A stretch of 43,597 nt of DNA from S010-25 sp964466455 (GCA_964466455.1 CAYXNL010000016.1:1-43597), one strand, 5' to 3'; shown: positions 32,963-43,412, counted from the stretch's first letter. Program-made: numbers and translations. The notes: generated by a model from the sequence alone, not told the origin.

Positions 32963-35697
32963 ATGTCAGAAACCAGCACAACAGCCAGTACAACGGATAC
33001 GGTGACAATCACTGTCGATGGACAGGAAATACAGGCTCCAAAAGGAGCGATGCTGATTGAAGTCACCGATGCACATAATATTACGGTGCCACGTTTCTGT
33101 TATCACAAAAAATTATCTGTTGCTGCAAACTGCCGTATGTGTCTGGTGGAAGTTGAAAAAGCGCCCAAACCTCTGCCCGCCTGTGCAACGCCTGTTATGG
33201 ATGGCATGGTTGTACATACTCGTTCAAAAGTTACTCGTGATGCACAACAGTCGGTAATGGAATTTTTACTGATTAATCACCCGCTGGACTGCCCTGTTTG
33301 CGACCAGGGAGGCGAGTGTGAGTTACAGGATCTGTCGGAGGGCTACGGTAGTGGTATCTCGCAGTTTGTCGAATACAAACATGTCGTATTTGATAAAAAT
33401 ATCGGTCCATTAATTGCGACCGAGTTAACCCGCTGCATCCACTGTACACGTTGTGTGCGTTTTGGTCAGGAAATAGCAGGCGTACGTGAACTGGGAATGA
33501 CTGGACGTGGCGAACATGCGGTAATCTCGGCTTTTATTGACGATTGTGTCAACTCGGAACTGTCCGGTAATGTGATTGATGTTTGTCCGGTCGGGGCACT
33601 CACCGCAAAACCTTCCCGTTTTAAAGGCCGGGCCTGGGAAATGTTGCGCCATAAAACCATTGCGCCGCATGACTGCCTCGGTTCTAATATTTATGTGCAC
33701 ACCTTACGTGGAAAGATCGAGCGTGTTGTTCCCCGTGAAAATGAAGATATTAATGAAGTCTGGCTGTCTGACCGTGACCGGTTTAGCTATGAAGGGTTAC
33801 ACACTGCCGATCGTTTGCAGCAGCCGATGATTAAGCACAACGGGCAATGGCAGAGCGTTGCCTGGGAAGAAGCCTTACAGCTTGTTGCCGACAAATTTAA
33901 GGCCGCTGCAAAATTAAACATGGGTTCATCCCCGATGGCTAAAACAGAGGATGACGTAGCTGAGGATGAGCATCAAGCTGATGCAGCCAGAGAGCAGGGT
34001 GGCGAAATAGCCGCACTGGTTTCTGCCAGTTCAACGTTGGAAGAACAGTATCTGACTCAGAAATTATGCCGTGGTCTGGGTAGTGGCAATATTGATTTTC
34101 GCCTGCGCCAGTCAGATTTTTCCGATCAGCATGTCGCGCCAGTTATGCCCTGGCTGGGGCAAAGCATTGCACAGCTTGAAAAGCTGGATGCAGCGCTGTT
34201 GATTGGTTCAAATATCCGCAAGGAACAGCCGATTGCTAATCTGCGCTTACATAAGGCGGTGGTGAATAATCAGGCACAGATCTCTTTTCTTAATCCGCGT
34301 GAATATGAGTTAAATTATCCGCTGGCGTACAATATTGCTGTCGCACCACAAAATATGGTTGCAGAACTGGCAGCGATTGCTGCTGTGGTTTTCAAGCTTG
34401 GTGGCAGCAAGGTACCGGCAAATTTAAAGGCAGCACTTGCTGCGGTGAAACCGAATAATACGCATAAAGCCGTGGCAAAACAGTTAATGGATGCTGGCAG
34501 TGCCGCTGTTCTGCTGGGTAATATAGCCGCCATGCACCCGCAGTTTTCTGCTTTGCGTACCCTGGCCGATGCAATCGCCAGGCAAACAGACAGTCGCCTT
34601 GGTTATTTAACCGAGGGTGCCAATGCTGCTGGTGCATGGCTTGCCGGTGCGGTTCCCCACCGTGGTGCCGGTGGTCGCAATGAAGACAGCCACAAGGAGG
34701 ACGGTCACAATGAAGACGGTCACGGTCAGGATGGTCACGAGCATGACAATATCAGCGGCAAACATCTGGCGGATCTTATGGATGAAACGCTTGCGGCCTG
34801 CCTGCTGGTTAATATTGAACCGGACACCGATGCTGGCGATGCAGCAAAACNNNNNNNNNNNNNNNNNNNNNNNNNNNNNNNNNNNNNNNNNNNNNNNNNN
34901 NNNNNNNNNNNNNNNNNNNNNNNNNNNNNNNNNNNNNNNNNNNNNNNNNNGCCTGCCTGCTGGTTAATATTGAACCGGACACCGATGCTGGCGATGCAGC
35001 AAAACTAATAGCCGCCCTGCAACGCGCTGATTTTGTGGTTTCCATCTCTGCCTATCAATCTACCTCATTAAAACAGGTAGCCGATGTGATGCTGCCTGCT
35101 GCAAACTTTACAGAAACTTCCGGAACCTATGTGAATGTGGAAGGCTACTGGCAGAGTTTTAAAGGTATTATCACGCCGCCGGGTGAGGCGCGTCCGGCAT
35201 GGAAGATATTGCGTGTGCTGGGAAATATGGTGGGTGTTGACGGCTTTGATTATCTCTCTTCAGAGGACGTTAAAAGCGAAGTACGTTGCCACTGTGAATC
35301 CATTGAACTGGACAACACGCTGACAACACCAGTAAAACTACAGCCTCTGCAACCGTCTGACAAATTACATCGTGCTGCCGATGTTCCCATTTATGCAACG
35401 GATGCTATTGTCCGGCGGGCGCGTTCATTGCAGCAAACCATGGATGCACAAACCCAGAGTGTCTCTATTAATCAGCGTGAGGCTCGGCGTCTTGGTCTGG
35501 GTGAGGTAAACAGTGTTCAGGTAACGCAGGATAGTAACAGTGTCGGTCTGCCGCTGGTCATTGATGAGTGTGTTCCCGATGGCTGTGTCTGGATACCTTC
35601 AGCAGTGGAAGGCAATGCGTTACTGGGCGCGGCATTTGGTGAAATAGAACTGGTTGCAATAGAACTGGCTGCAATAAATGAAGGGCAGGGTGCATGA
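32963..35697 (+). CDS. nuoG: NADH-quinone oxidoreductase subunit G (interrupted by an assembly gap)
   Basis: Large iron-sulfur subunit carrying electrons from NuoF toward NuoB. The [2Fe-2S] ligands are Cys46, Cys57, Cys60 and Cys74; N3-type ligands are in HPLDCPVCDQGGECELQDLS; further [4Fe-4S] ligands are in CIHCTRCVRFGQEIAG and CPVGALTAKP. A molybdopterin-oxidoreductase-like domain follows. The gap at 34851-34950 breaks the frame only apparently. Collapsing the 55-bp overlap (deleting 155 bp) joins both halves in frame, giving DTDAGDAAKLIAALQRADFV at the seam and a protein of 859 residues. A His/Asp-rich repeat tract (34682-34741) lies just before the seam. The stop overlaps nuoH as ATGA. 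Confidence 0.95.
34682..34741 (+). repeat. Four tandem 15-bp units encoding a His/Asp-rich tract in NuoG
   Basis: Units at 34682, 34697, 34712 and 34727 encode EDSHK, EDGHN, EDGHG and QDGHE, followed by HD. The tract is in frame and lies in a region of NuoG where homologues vary in length. The composition suggests divalent-metal binding or simply a flexible acidic loop. Confidence 0.9.
34796..35005. repeat. 55-bp identical sequence on both sides of the second N gap (assembly overlap)
   Basis: Positions 34796-34850 and 34951-35005 are identical. The overlap has the same length (55 bp) as at the htpG gap, which points to one assembler k-mer setting and not to duplication in the genome. Confidence 0.9.
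34851..34950. other. Assembly gap of 100 N inside nuoG, probably of zero real length
   Basis: Exactly 100 N between identical 55-bp ends. Removing the gap and one copy restores an uninterrupted nuoG frame. Confidence 0.9.
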
Positions 35698-36770
35698 GTG
35701 AAACAATAAACAATTTGATTGCAACCGGCCTGCAAATCTGGAACTGGTTTCCCGCAGACTGGCAGACGGTATTATTAATTTTAGGCAAGATCATCCTGAT
35801 TTTAATTCCACTGATGCTTTGCGTGGCATATATCACTTATGCAGAACGTAAGATTATTGGTTATATGCAGATTCGAATCGGGCCAAACCGTGTCGGGCCA
35901 CGCGGCTGGTTGCAACCCATTGCCGATGCGCTGAAATTGTTGTTCAAGGAAGTCATTATTCCTGAAAAATCGGATAAGTTCCTGTTTTTAATTGCTCCGG
36001 TTCTGGCTCTTATGCCAGCCCTGGCTGCCTGGGCGGTGATACCCTTTGATCGCGGTATGGTGTTAACGAATGTCAATGCAGGACTATTATATATACTGGC
36101 GCTGTCCTCAATTGGTGTTTACGGAATAATTATTGCCGGTTGGGCATCCAATTCCAAATACGCCATTATGAGTTCCCTGCGGGTTGGCGCGCAGGTTGTA
36201 TCCTATGAAATTGCGATGGGCTTTGCACTGGTCGGTGTGGTCATGGCCAGTGGTAGTCTGAATATGGGGGCCATTATTGAAGGTCAGGCAGGTGGTATTT
36301 CAAGCTGGTATATCTGGCCATTATTTCCGTTATTTTTTGTTTATTTTATCTCCGGCGTAGCGGAAACCAACCGGGCACCGTTTGATGTAGCCGAGGGAGA
36401 ATCGGAAATTGTCGCCGGGTTTCATGTGGAATATTCGGGGATGGCCTTTGCCGTATTCTTTCTCGCTGAATATGCCAATATTATTTTGATTTCATCATTA
36501 ACCGCACTGCTGTTTCTGGGTGGCTGGTTATCACCTTTTGCGGGAGTGGTCGGTGCAGATAACTGGCTGGGGCAGCCCAGTTTGTTCTGGTTCTTTGCCA
36601 AAGCCTGTTTTTTTGCCTTTTGCTTTCTCTGGTTCCGTGCTACTTTTCCACGTTATCGTTATGACCAGATCATGCGGCTGGGGTGGAAAGTGTTTATCCC
36701 GGTAACGATCTTCTGGTTATTTGTTGAGGGGCTGATGGTGGTTGCACAAATTGGACCGTGGGCGACATAG
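35694..36770 (+). CDS. nuoH: NADH-quinone oxidoreductase subunit H
   Basis: Membrane subunit forming the quinone entry chamber. 358 residues with about eight transmembrane helices. Conserved: TYAERKIIGYMQIRIGPNRVGPRGWLQPIADALKLLFKE, SLRVGAQVVSYEIAMG and ETNRAPFDVAEGESEIVAGFHVEYSGM. The start codon overlaps the nuoG stop (ATGA). Confidence 0.98.
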   Translation: MSETINNLIATGLQIWNWFPADWQTVLLILGKIILILIPLMLCVAYITYAERKIIGYMQIRIGPNRVGPRGWLQPIADALKLLFKEVIIPEKSDKFLFLIAPVLALMPALAAWAVIPFDRGMVLTNVNAGLLYILALSSIGVYGIIIAGWASNSKYAIMSSLRVGAQVVSYEIAMGFALVGVVMASGSLNMGAIIEGQAGGISSWYIWPLFPLFFVYFISGVAETNRAPFDVAEGESEIVAGFHVEYSGMAFAVFFLAEYANIILISSLTALLFLGGWLSPFAGVVGADNWLGQPSLFWFFAKACFFAFCFLWFRATFPRYRYDQIMRLGWKVFIPVTIFWLFVEGLMVVAQIGPWAT

Positions 36771-36783
36771 GCTGGAGATAATG

Positions 36784-37272
36784 ATGAATAAAATTAAACA
36801 TTTCTTCAAGAGTTTTCTATTTATTGAGCTATTACAGGGGCTGAGTGTCACCGGTAAATATCTGTTTGCACCAAAAATAACAGTGCAGTATCCGGAAGAG
36901 AAAACACCGATGTCACCGCGTTTTCGTGGTTTGCATGCCCTGCGCCGTTATGCCAATGGAGAAGAACGCTGCATTGCCTGTAAGTTGTGTGAGGCAGTGT
37001 GTCCGGCGCTGGCGATAACGATTGATTCAGAGCAACGCGAAGATGGTAGCCGTCGTACGACACGGTATGAAATAGATTTATTTAAATGTATTTATTGCGG
37101 TTTTTGTGAAGAAGCCTGCCCGGTTGATTCCATTGTAGAAACACATATTTTTGAATATCACTTTGAAGAACACGGTAGCCAGATAATGACAAAACAGAAG
37201 CTGCTGGAAATCGGTGATAAATACGAAGCAGAAATTTCGGCCAATAAACAGGCGGATGCCATTTACCGGTAG
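36784..37272 (+). CDS. nuoI: NADH-quinone oxidoreductase subunit I
   Basis: Ferredoxin-like subunit with clusters N6a and N6b, linking NuoG to NuoB. The two [4Fe-4S] motifs are CIACKLCEAVCP and CIYCGFCEEACP. ATGs at 36781 and 36784 are adjacent; the second is six bases after GGAG (36774-36777) and gives 162 residues. That is the short NuoI type of non-enteric proteobacteria (E. coli has 180). The open frame continues upstream into nuoH without family similarity. Confidence 0.97.
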   Translation: MNKIKHFFKSFLFIELLQGLSVTGKYLFAPKITVQYPEEKTPMSPRFRGLHALRRYANGEERCIACKLCEAVCPALAITIDSEQREDGSRRTTRYEIDLFKCIYCGFCEEACPVDSIVETHIFEYHFEEHGSQIMTKQKLLEIGDKYEAEISANKQADAIYR

Positions 37273-37279
37273 GATGGTT

Positions 37280-37894
37280 ATGACGATTACTGATTTTTTA
37301 TTTTTTGTTTTTGCTGGCATGGTGATTATGTCGGCATTGGGTGTGGTGGTATCGAAAAACCCGGTGCATTCTGCTTTATTTCTGGTATTGACGTTCTTCT
37401 GTAGCGCTGCAATCTGGTTGATGCTGGAGGCGGAGTTCCTGGCGATTGTTCTGGTGCTGGTTTATGTGGGCGCGGTGATGGTTCTGTTCCTGTTTGTGGT
37501 GATGATGCTCGATATTAATATCGCACAGATGCGCGAGGGTTTTGTCAGTTATCTGCCGGTTGGTATCGCTTTTGCGATGGTTATGCTGGCGATTATGGTC
37601 TGGGTTGTCGGCCCAACAGGTCCGGATGTCAGTAACATGGCGGCCTTGCACCACGCCGTTGTGCATCCTGCTAATTACAGTAATACCAGAGAGCTTGGTG
37701 AGGTGCTTTACACGCAATATATACTGGCGTTTGAAATTGCCGCCGTGATATTACTGGTCGCCATTATTGCTGCGATTACTTTGACGCTGCGTTCACGCCC
37801 GAATACCCGGCATCAGCGACCGAGTGAGCAGGTTAAGGTACAGCGTAACGATCGCCTGAAAATTATTTCGATGCAGGCTGAGGAGAAACAATGA
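37280..37894 (+). CDS. nuoJ: NADH-quinone oxidoreductase subunit J
   Basis: Membrane subunit with about five transmembrane helices, including the pi-bulge helix region VLVYVGAVMVLFLFVVMML. The ATG at 37280 (MTITDFLFFVF) lies five bases after AGGA (37271-37274); an ATG at 37274 is possible but sits on the ribosome binding site. 204 residues with a polar C-terminal tail. The end overlaps nuoK as ATGA. Confidence 0.96.
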   Translation: MTITDFLFFVFAGMVIMSALGVVVSKNPVHSALFLVLTFFCSAAIWLMLEAEFLAIVLVLVYVGAVMVLFLFVVMMLDINIAQMREGFVSYLPVGIAFAMVMLAIMVWVVGPTGPDVSNMAALHHAVVHPANYSNTRELGEVLYTQYILAFEIAAVILLVAIIAAITLTLRSRPNTRHQRPSEQVKVQRNDRLKIISMQAEEKQ

Positions 37895-38196
37895 TTACTC
37901 TGAGCAGTTATTTAACACTGGCGGCAATTTTGTTTGCAATCGGTATTGCCGGTATTTTTCTTAACCGGAAAAATGTAGTCGTTCTGTTGATGTGTATCGA
38001 ACTGATGCTACTGGCGGCCAATATGAATTTCATTGCTTTTTCACATTACCTCAATGATAACGCCGGTCAGGTCTTTGTGTTTTTTATTCTGACCGTGGCG
38101 GCGGCTGAGGCTGCTATCGGCCTGGCGATATTAGTGGTGCTGTTCCGTAATCGTCATACTATTAATGTTGATGAACTCGATGAGCTGAAGGGATAA
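37891..38196 (+). CDS. nuoK: NADH-quinone oxidoreductase subunit K
   Basis: MrpC-like membrane subunit of 101 residues with three helices. The family sequence GIFLNRKNVVVLLMCIELMLLAANMNFIAFS contains the conserved Glu of helix 2, and a second conserved Glu lies in TVAAAEAAIGLAI. It overlaps nuoJ (ATGA) and nuoL (TAATG). Confidence 0.98.
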   Translation: MITLSSYLTLAAILFAIGIAGIFLNRKNVVVLLMCIELMLLAANMNFIAFSHYLNDNAGQVFVFFILTVAAAEAAIGLAILVVLFRNRHTINVDELDELKG

Positions 38197-40190
38197 TGAC
38201 AATGGAAAATATATACCTTGCTATCGTACTGGCACCTTTACTGGGGGCGATTATTGCCGGTTTCTTTGGCGCACAGATTGGCCGCAGAGGTGCTCATAGC
38301 GTTACGATACTCGGTGTTGCGATTTCTTTCGTGTTGTCACTGGTTGTGCTCTACCAACATCTGTATCAGCATCTACCTGCCTATAATGGCACGGTATATA
38401 GCTGGATGGTGGTTGGCGGTCTTCATTTCGAAGTAGGCTTTCTAATTGATAACCTGAGCGTAATGATGATGACCGTGGTCACGTTTGTGTCGCTGGCGGT
38501 ACATATTTATACCATTGGCTACATGGCGGATGATCTGGATAACTGGCCCAAAGATAGCCTGGCCGGAACCAACTCATACCAACGCTTCTTCAGCTATATT
38601 GCCCTGTTTACTTTTTCCATGCTGATGCTGGTGATGTCGAATAACTTTATGCAGTTATTTTTTGGCTGGGAAGCCGTAGGGCTGGTGTCGTATCTGCTGA
38701 TCGGATTCTGGTCGGTTAGACCCACTGCGGTATATGCTAATCTGAAAGCCTTTATTGTCAATCGGGTAGGAGACTTTGGTTTTATACTCGGCATTGCGGC
38801 GGTAGTGATGTACTCGGGCAGTCTGGATTATGCCAGTGTTTTTGCGAAGGCAAACATTATGTCCGCTGAAACGATGACTATTTTTGCCGGTCATTCATGG
38901 AGTGTGGTGTCGGTAATCTGTATTCTGCTGTTTGTTGGCGCGATGGGTAAGTCGGCACAGGTTCCATTACATGTCTGGCTGCCCGATTCAATGGAAGGTC
39001 CGACGCCGATTTCGGCATTAATTCATGCGGCAACCATGGTGACGGCGGGTATCTTTATGGTCGCCAGAATGTCACCACTATACGAATTATCCAATAATGC
39101 ATTAAGTTTTATGATGATTATTGGCGGGCTCGGTGCCTTTATGATGGGCCTGGTCGCCATTGTGCAAAATGATATTAAGCGTGTCATTGCCTATTCTACG
39201 CTGTCACAACTGGGTTATATGACGGTTGCGCTGGGTGCGTCAGCCTATTCCGCTGCGGTCTTTCACTTAATGACTCACGCCTTCTTTAAGTCACTGTTAT
39301 TCCTTGCTGCCGGTTCGGTAATTCTTGCCATGCATCACGAACAGGATATGCGCAAAATGGGTGGGCTGAAAAAATATCTGCCGATTACCTACTGGACGAC
39401 ATTAATTGGTTCGCTGGCACTCATTGGCTTCCCTGGTTTTTCCGGCTTCTTTTCCAAAGATACCATTATTGATGTTGTCCACCATACGACCATTGCAGGT
39501 CATGAATTTGCCTATTTGTGTGTTCTTGGCGGAGTATTTGTTACTGCGTTTTATATCTTCCGTTTATTCTTTCTGGTGTTTCATGGGGAGGAGCGCATGG
39601 ATAAGCACACCCGGGAAAATTTACACGAACCATCCTGGGTGGTTACGGTGCCACTAATTATGCTGGCCATCCCTTCGATTTTTATCGGCGGCTTCACCAT
39701 TGGTGATGTTCTGTTTGGTAATTTTTTCGGTAGTGCTATTTTCATCTCTGCACAGCACGCAGGTCTGGCTGAGGTTGGCAGAAACTATCATGGTGCCTGG
39801 GCATTTATGCAGGAAGGATTTTCCGGGCCGGCTTTTTATCTGGCGATGGCCGGTGTGTTCTCTGCCTGGTATATCTATATGAAACAACCGACGATTGCTG
39901 ATGTGGCAAAACAGAAACTGGCCTTTATTTATCAGCCACTGAAACAGAAATATTATTTTGATGATGTCTATGCCTGGGTATTTGGTGGCGGTAGCCGTTT
40001 AATCGGTAATGGTCTGTGGCATTTTGGCGATGTTAAGTTTATTGATGGCATCGTGGTGAACGGCTCTGCCCGATTAGTTAACTGGTTTGCTTTTTTTACA
40101 CGTCGTATGCAAACCGGGCTGTTATACCATTATGCTTTTGCGATGATTATCGGTTTATTAATGCTGTTTGGTATCGGTCTGTTTCGATAA
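38196..40190 (+). CDS. nuoL: NADH-quinone oxidoreductase subunit L
   Basis: Antiporter-like proton-pumping subunit at the distal end of the membrane arm. 664 residues with the long lateral helix at the C-terminus. Conserved: FFGWEAVGLVSYLLIGFW, the lysine-bearing GKSAQVPLHVWLPDSMEGPTPISALIHAATMVTAG, and AYSTLSQLGYM. The first ATG overlaps the nuoK stop; a second ATG two codons on (38202) is also possible. A 103-bp spacer follows before nuoM. Confidence 0.98.
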   Translation: MTMENIYLAIVLAPLLGAIIAGFFGAQIGRRGAHSVTILGVAISFVLSLVVLYQHLYQHLPAYNGTVYSWMVVGGLHFEVGFLIDNLSVMMMTVVTFVSLAVHIYTIGYMADDLDNWPKDSLAGTNSYQRFFSYIALFTFSMLMLVMSNNFMQLFFGWEAVGLVSYLLIGFWSVRPTAVYANLKAFIVNRVGDFGFILGIAAVVMYSGSLDYASVFAKANIMSAETMTIFAGHSWSVVSVICILLFVGAMGKSAQVPLHVWLPDSMEGPTPISALIHAATMVTAGIFMVARMSPLYELSNNALSFMMIIGGLGAFMMGLVAIVQNDIKRVIAYSTLSQLGYMTVALGASAYSAAVFHLMTHAFFKSLLFLAAGSVILAMHHEQDMRKMGGLKKYLPITYWTTLIGSLALIGFPGFSGFFSKDTIIDVVHHTTIAGHEFAYLCVLGGVFVTAFYIFRLFFLVFHGEERMDKHTRENLHEPSWVVTVPLIMLAIPSIFIGGFTIGDVLFGNFFGSAIFISAQHAGLAEVGRNYHGAWAFMQEGFSGPAFYLAMAGVFSAWYIYMKQPTIADVAKQKLAFIYQPLKQKYYFDDVYAWVFGGGSRLIGNGLWHFGDVKFIDGIVVNGSARLVNWFAFFTRRMQTGLLYHYAFAMIIGLLMLFGIGLFR

Positions 40191-40293
40191 GCAGAATCTG
40201 AGTCGGGCGTTAATAGACAGGCATTAATAAATAGATACTAATAGATATTTATGAATTATTATGAACCGTATAGTACGGAGATAAAGGATCACT

Positions 40294-41826
40294 ATGTTTG
40301 CTGATTTACCATTACTGAGTCTGACAGTCTGGCTGCCAATACTGGGCGGTATCGCTGTGCTGCTTTCAGGTGATAAAGGTGATGCGGGTGGCGTACGCAG
40401 ACTGGCTCTGGTTATTGCGGTGGTTACCTTTATATTAAGCCTGGGTTTGTATATAAATTTTGATACCACCACCTCAGCGATGCAGTTTGAGGAGCTGGCT
40501 GCATGGATACCAGCATATAATATTCATTATCACCTCGGCGTGGATGGATTTTCCATGCCACTAATCATCCTGACTACGTTTACAACTATTCTTGTTATAC
40601 TTTCCAGTTGGGATGTTATTAAGAAAAAACCGTCGCAGTATCTGGCCGCATTTCTGATTATGGAAGGATCCATGGTAGGTGTATTCGCCTCACTGGACGC
40701 GATGCTGTTTTATGTATTCTGGGAAGCAATGCTGATCCCTATGTATATTCTGATTGGTGTCTGGGGTGGACCAAGGCGAGTATATGCCACCATCAAGTTT
40801 TTTATTTACACCTTCATCGGCTCGGTATTTATGCTGGTGGCATTGATCTATCTGTATTATCGGAGTGGTAGTTTTGACATTCTGACGATGCAACAACTAC
40901 CATTAAATTTACATGAACAGACCCTGATCTTTCTCGCGTTCCTGATGGCGTTTGCGGTGAAGGTTCCGATGTGGCCGGTGCATACCTGGTTGCCGGATGC
41001 CCATGTTGAAGCGCCTACCGGTGGCTCGGTTATTCTGGCTTCGATAATGTTAAAGATTGGTGGTTATGGGTTTATCCGTTTCAGTCTACCGATTGCGCCT
41101 GATGCAGCACATATGCTTGACTGGCTGATTATTCTGATGTCGCTGGTTGCAATCGTGTATGTTGGTTTTGTTGCACTGGTTCAGAAGGACATGAAAAAAC
41201 TGGTGGCCTATTCATCCATTGCGCACATGGGTTTTGTTACCCTGGGGCTATTTATTGTCTTCCAGATTTTATCTAACCCGGCAAATCCCGGTGGACATGG
41301 TGCCGTACTGGCAGTGGAAGGTGCCATGGTGCAGATGATTTCACATGGCTTTATTGCTGGCGCACTGTTCCTGATGATTGGCGTACTGTATGACCGAATG
41401 CATACCCGTGAAATTTCTGCCTACGGTGGTGTGGTTCACACGATGCCGATTTTTACCGGTTTTGCGGTATTTTTTGCCATGGCAAATGCGGGTTTGCCGG
41501 GTACGTCGGGTTTTGTCGGTGAGTTCATGATCATTCTGGCCAGCTTCCACGCTAATTTCTGGTATGCCTTCCTTGCTGCGCTAACGCTGATTCTTGGTTC
41601 TGCCTATACGTTATGGATGGTTAAGCGTGTATTTTATGGCGAAGTGGTTAATGATGGTGTGAAAAAATTAACCGATATCAATGCCAGAGAGTTAAGCATT
41701 ATGGTCTTGCTGGCAATTGCTGTACTGGGACTTGGTTTGTGGCCTGCCCCACTGATTAATGTGATGCATGCAACGGTAATAAACTTTCTACACCATATCT
41801 CTGTGACCAAGCTGTCACTACACTGA
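40294..41826 (+). CDS. nuoM: NADH-quinone oxidoreductase subunit M
   Basis: Second antiporter-like subunit, 510 residues with about fourteen helices. Conserved: YHLGVDGFSMPLIILT, FYVFWEAMLIPMYILIGVWGG, KVPMWPVHTWLPDAHVEAPTGGSVILASIMLKIGGYG and SSIAHMGFVTLG. It has its own ribosome binding site (AAAGGAT before 40294). The preceding 103-bp spacer is the largest in the operon. It is AT-rich and includes a CCGTATAGTACGG palindrome (about 40265-40277). Confidence 0.98.
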   Translation: MFADLPLLSLTVWLPILGGIAVLLSGDKGDAGGVRRLALVIAVVTFILSLGLYINFDTTTSAMQFEELAAWIPAYNIHYHLGVDGFSMPLIILTTFTTILVILSSWDVIKKKPSQYLAAFLIMEGSMVGVFASLDAMLFYVFWEAMLIPMYILIGVWGGPRRVYATIKFFIYTFIGSVFMLVALIYLYYRSGSFDILTMQQLPLNLHEQTLIFLAFLMAFAVKVPMWPVHTWLPDAHVEAPTGGSVILASIMLKIGGYGFIRFSLPIAPDAAHMLDWLIILMSLVAIVYVGFVALVQKDMKKLVAYSSIAHMGFVTLGLFIVFQILSNPANPGGHGAVLAVEGAMVQMISHGFIAGALFLMIGVLYDRMHTREISAYGGVVHTMPIFTGFAVFFAMANAGLPGTSGFVGEFMIILASFHANFWYAFLAALTLILGSAYTLWMVKRVFYGEVVNDGVKKLTDINARELSIMVLLAIAVLGLGLWPAPLINVMHATVINFLHHISVTKLSLH

Positions 41827-41845
41827 TTTTATCGGATACGAAATA

Positions 41846-43303
41846 ATGACCCCGGAAATAATGACATTGGATTCATTGCATATAGTTACTGCTATGCCAG
41901 AAATTTTCTTACTGATTATGGCCTGTGTGGTTCTGCTGGTAGACCTTTTTCTGCCGGAAGAAAAGCGTAACTTCAGTTATGTTCTGGCGCAGCTTGGGCT
42001 AATCGTAACCATTGCTCTTATATTAATGAATCCGGCTCAGCATACTACACTGGCCTTCAATGATTTTTATATTCATGATCGTCTGTCCGATGTGCTGAAA
42101 TTATTTGTTCTGATTATCAGTTTTTGTGTTTTTGTTTATTCACGCGAATACCTTGCCCAGCGTAATATCTTTAAGGGTGAATTTTATGTGCTGGGGCTAT
42201 TCAGTATCTGTGGAATGATGCTGATGATTTCAGCGAATAATATGCTGATGTTGTACCTGGGGCTGGAATTACTCTCCTTATGTCTGTATGCGATGGTGGC
42301 CTTTAATCGCAATGATTCCCGGGCGGCAGAAGCGGCAATGAAATATTTTGTGCTGGGGGCGCTGGCATCCGGCATGTTGCTCTATGGCATGTCAATATTG
42401 TATGGCCTGTCGGGTAGCCTGAAGTTTGCAGACATTGCCGCAGCCGTTGCTGGTAGTAGCGGTAGTGCACAGCATATCGGTCTTATTTTTGCGCTGGTTT
42501 TTATTGTTGTGGCGTTGGCATTCAAACTTGGTGCGGTACCGTTCCATATGTGGATGCCCGATGTTTACCAGGGAGCGCCAACGGTTGTTACCGTGTTTAT
42601 TGGTACCGCTCCTAAACTTGCCGGATTTGCCATGATGATTCGTCTGCTGGTTGATGGACTGCCTGGTTTGCAACCTGACTGGCAGCAGATGTTGATTGTG
42701 CTGTCTATTTTATCCATGGCAGTGGGTAATATTGTTGCGATTGCACAGGCAAATATTAAACGAATGCTCGCGTACTCCACTATTTCACATGTCGGTTTTA
42801 TTTTGCTGGGAATGATTGCCGGTAGTAGTGAAGGTTATGCAGCGGCCATGTTTTATACTATTTCTTATACGCTTATGTCACTGGGTGGCTTTGGCATGGT
42901 CATTCTTATGGCAAGAAAAGGGTTTGAAGCAGAGAATATTTCAGATTTTGCCGGTTTAAATCAGCGTAGTCCCTGGTTTGCCTTTATTATGCTGATTTTG
43001 ATGTTCTCCATGGCAGGGGTGCCGCCTACCCTGGGGTTCTGGGCGAAGCTGGCAGTAATTAGTGCCGTTATTAAAGTCAATATGGTATGGCTGGCGATAC
43101 TGGCTGTTATCTTCTCAATTATAGGTGTATTTTATTATTTACGTATTATCAAGGTGATGTATTTTGATGATGCCACGGAGCGAGTTCCGATTGAATGTGG
43201 TCGCGATATGCAGATCACATTGAGTACTAATGGTCTTGCCATTCTTGCTTTGGGTATTTACCCGGCTGCATTGATGTCTTTGTGCCTGTCAGTCTTTACG
43301 TAA
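41846..43303 (+). CDS. nuoN: NADH-quinone oxidoreductase subunit N
   Basis: Third antiporter-like subunit, 485 residues. Conserved: ANNMLMLYLGLELLSLCLYAMVAFNRNDSRAAEAAMKYFVLGALASGMLLYG, KLGAVPFHMWMPDVYQGAPTVVT and LAYSTISHVGFILLGM. It closes the nuo operon. Just after the stop are a GGCGTTG/CAGCGCC stem (about 43308-43333) and CCACAA/TTGTGG inverted repeats without strong T-runs, so the operon terminator is not clear. Confidence 0.98.
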   Translation: MTPEIMTLDSLHIVTAMPEIFLLIMACVVLLVDLFLPEEKRNFSYVLAQLGLIVTIALILMNPAQHTTLAFNDFYIHDRLSDVLKLFVLIISFCVFVYSREYLAQRNIFKGEFYVLGLFSICGMMLMISANNMLMLYLGLELLSLCLYAMVAFNRNDSRAAEAAMKYFVLGALASGMLLYGMSILYGLSGSLKFADIAAAVAGSSGSAQHIGLIFALVFIVVALAFKLGAVPFHMWMPDVYQGAPTVVTVFIGTAPKLAGFAMMIRLLVDGLPGLQPDWQQMLIVLSILSMAVGNIVAIAQANIKRMLAYSTISHVGFILLGMIAGSSEGYAAAMFYTISYTLMSLGGFGMVILMARKGFEAENISDFAGLNQRSPWFAFIMLILMFSMAGVPPTLGFWAKLAVISAVIKVNMVWLAILAVIFSIIGVFYYLRIIKVMYFDDATERVPIECGRDMQITLSTNGLAILALGIYPAALMSLCLSVFT

Positions 43304-43412
43304 TTGACAGGCGTTGTTTTTGTTTTACAGCGCCACAAGATTGTTGTGGGTAAATTTATTCTAGTTTAATCATACAACCGAAAAAATATTCTTAAATGAT
43401 GTGTTGTATGCC

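Noticed and set aside
35035..35697. Second, separate nuoG-like gene after the gap
   Set aside because: It is the in-frame remainder of nuoG once the 55-bp contig overlap is collapsed; its first ATG is an internal Met of NuoG.
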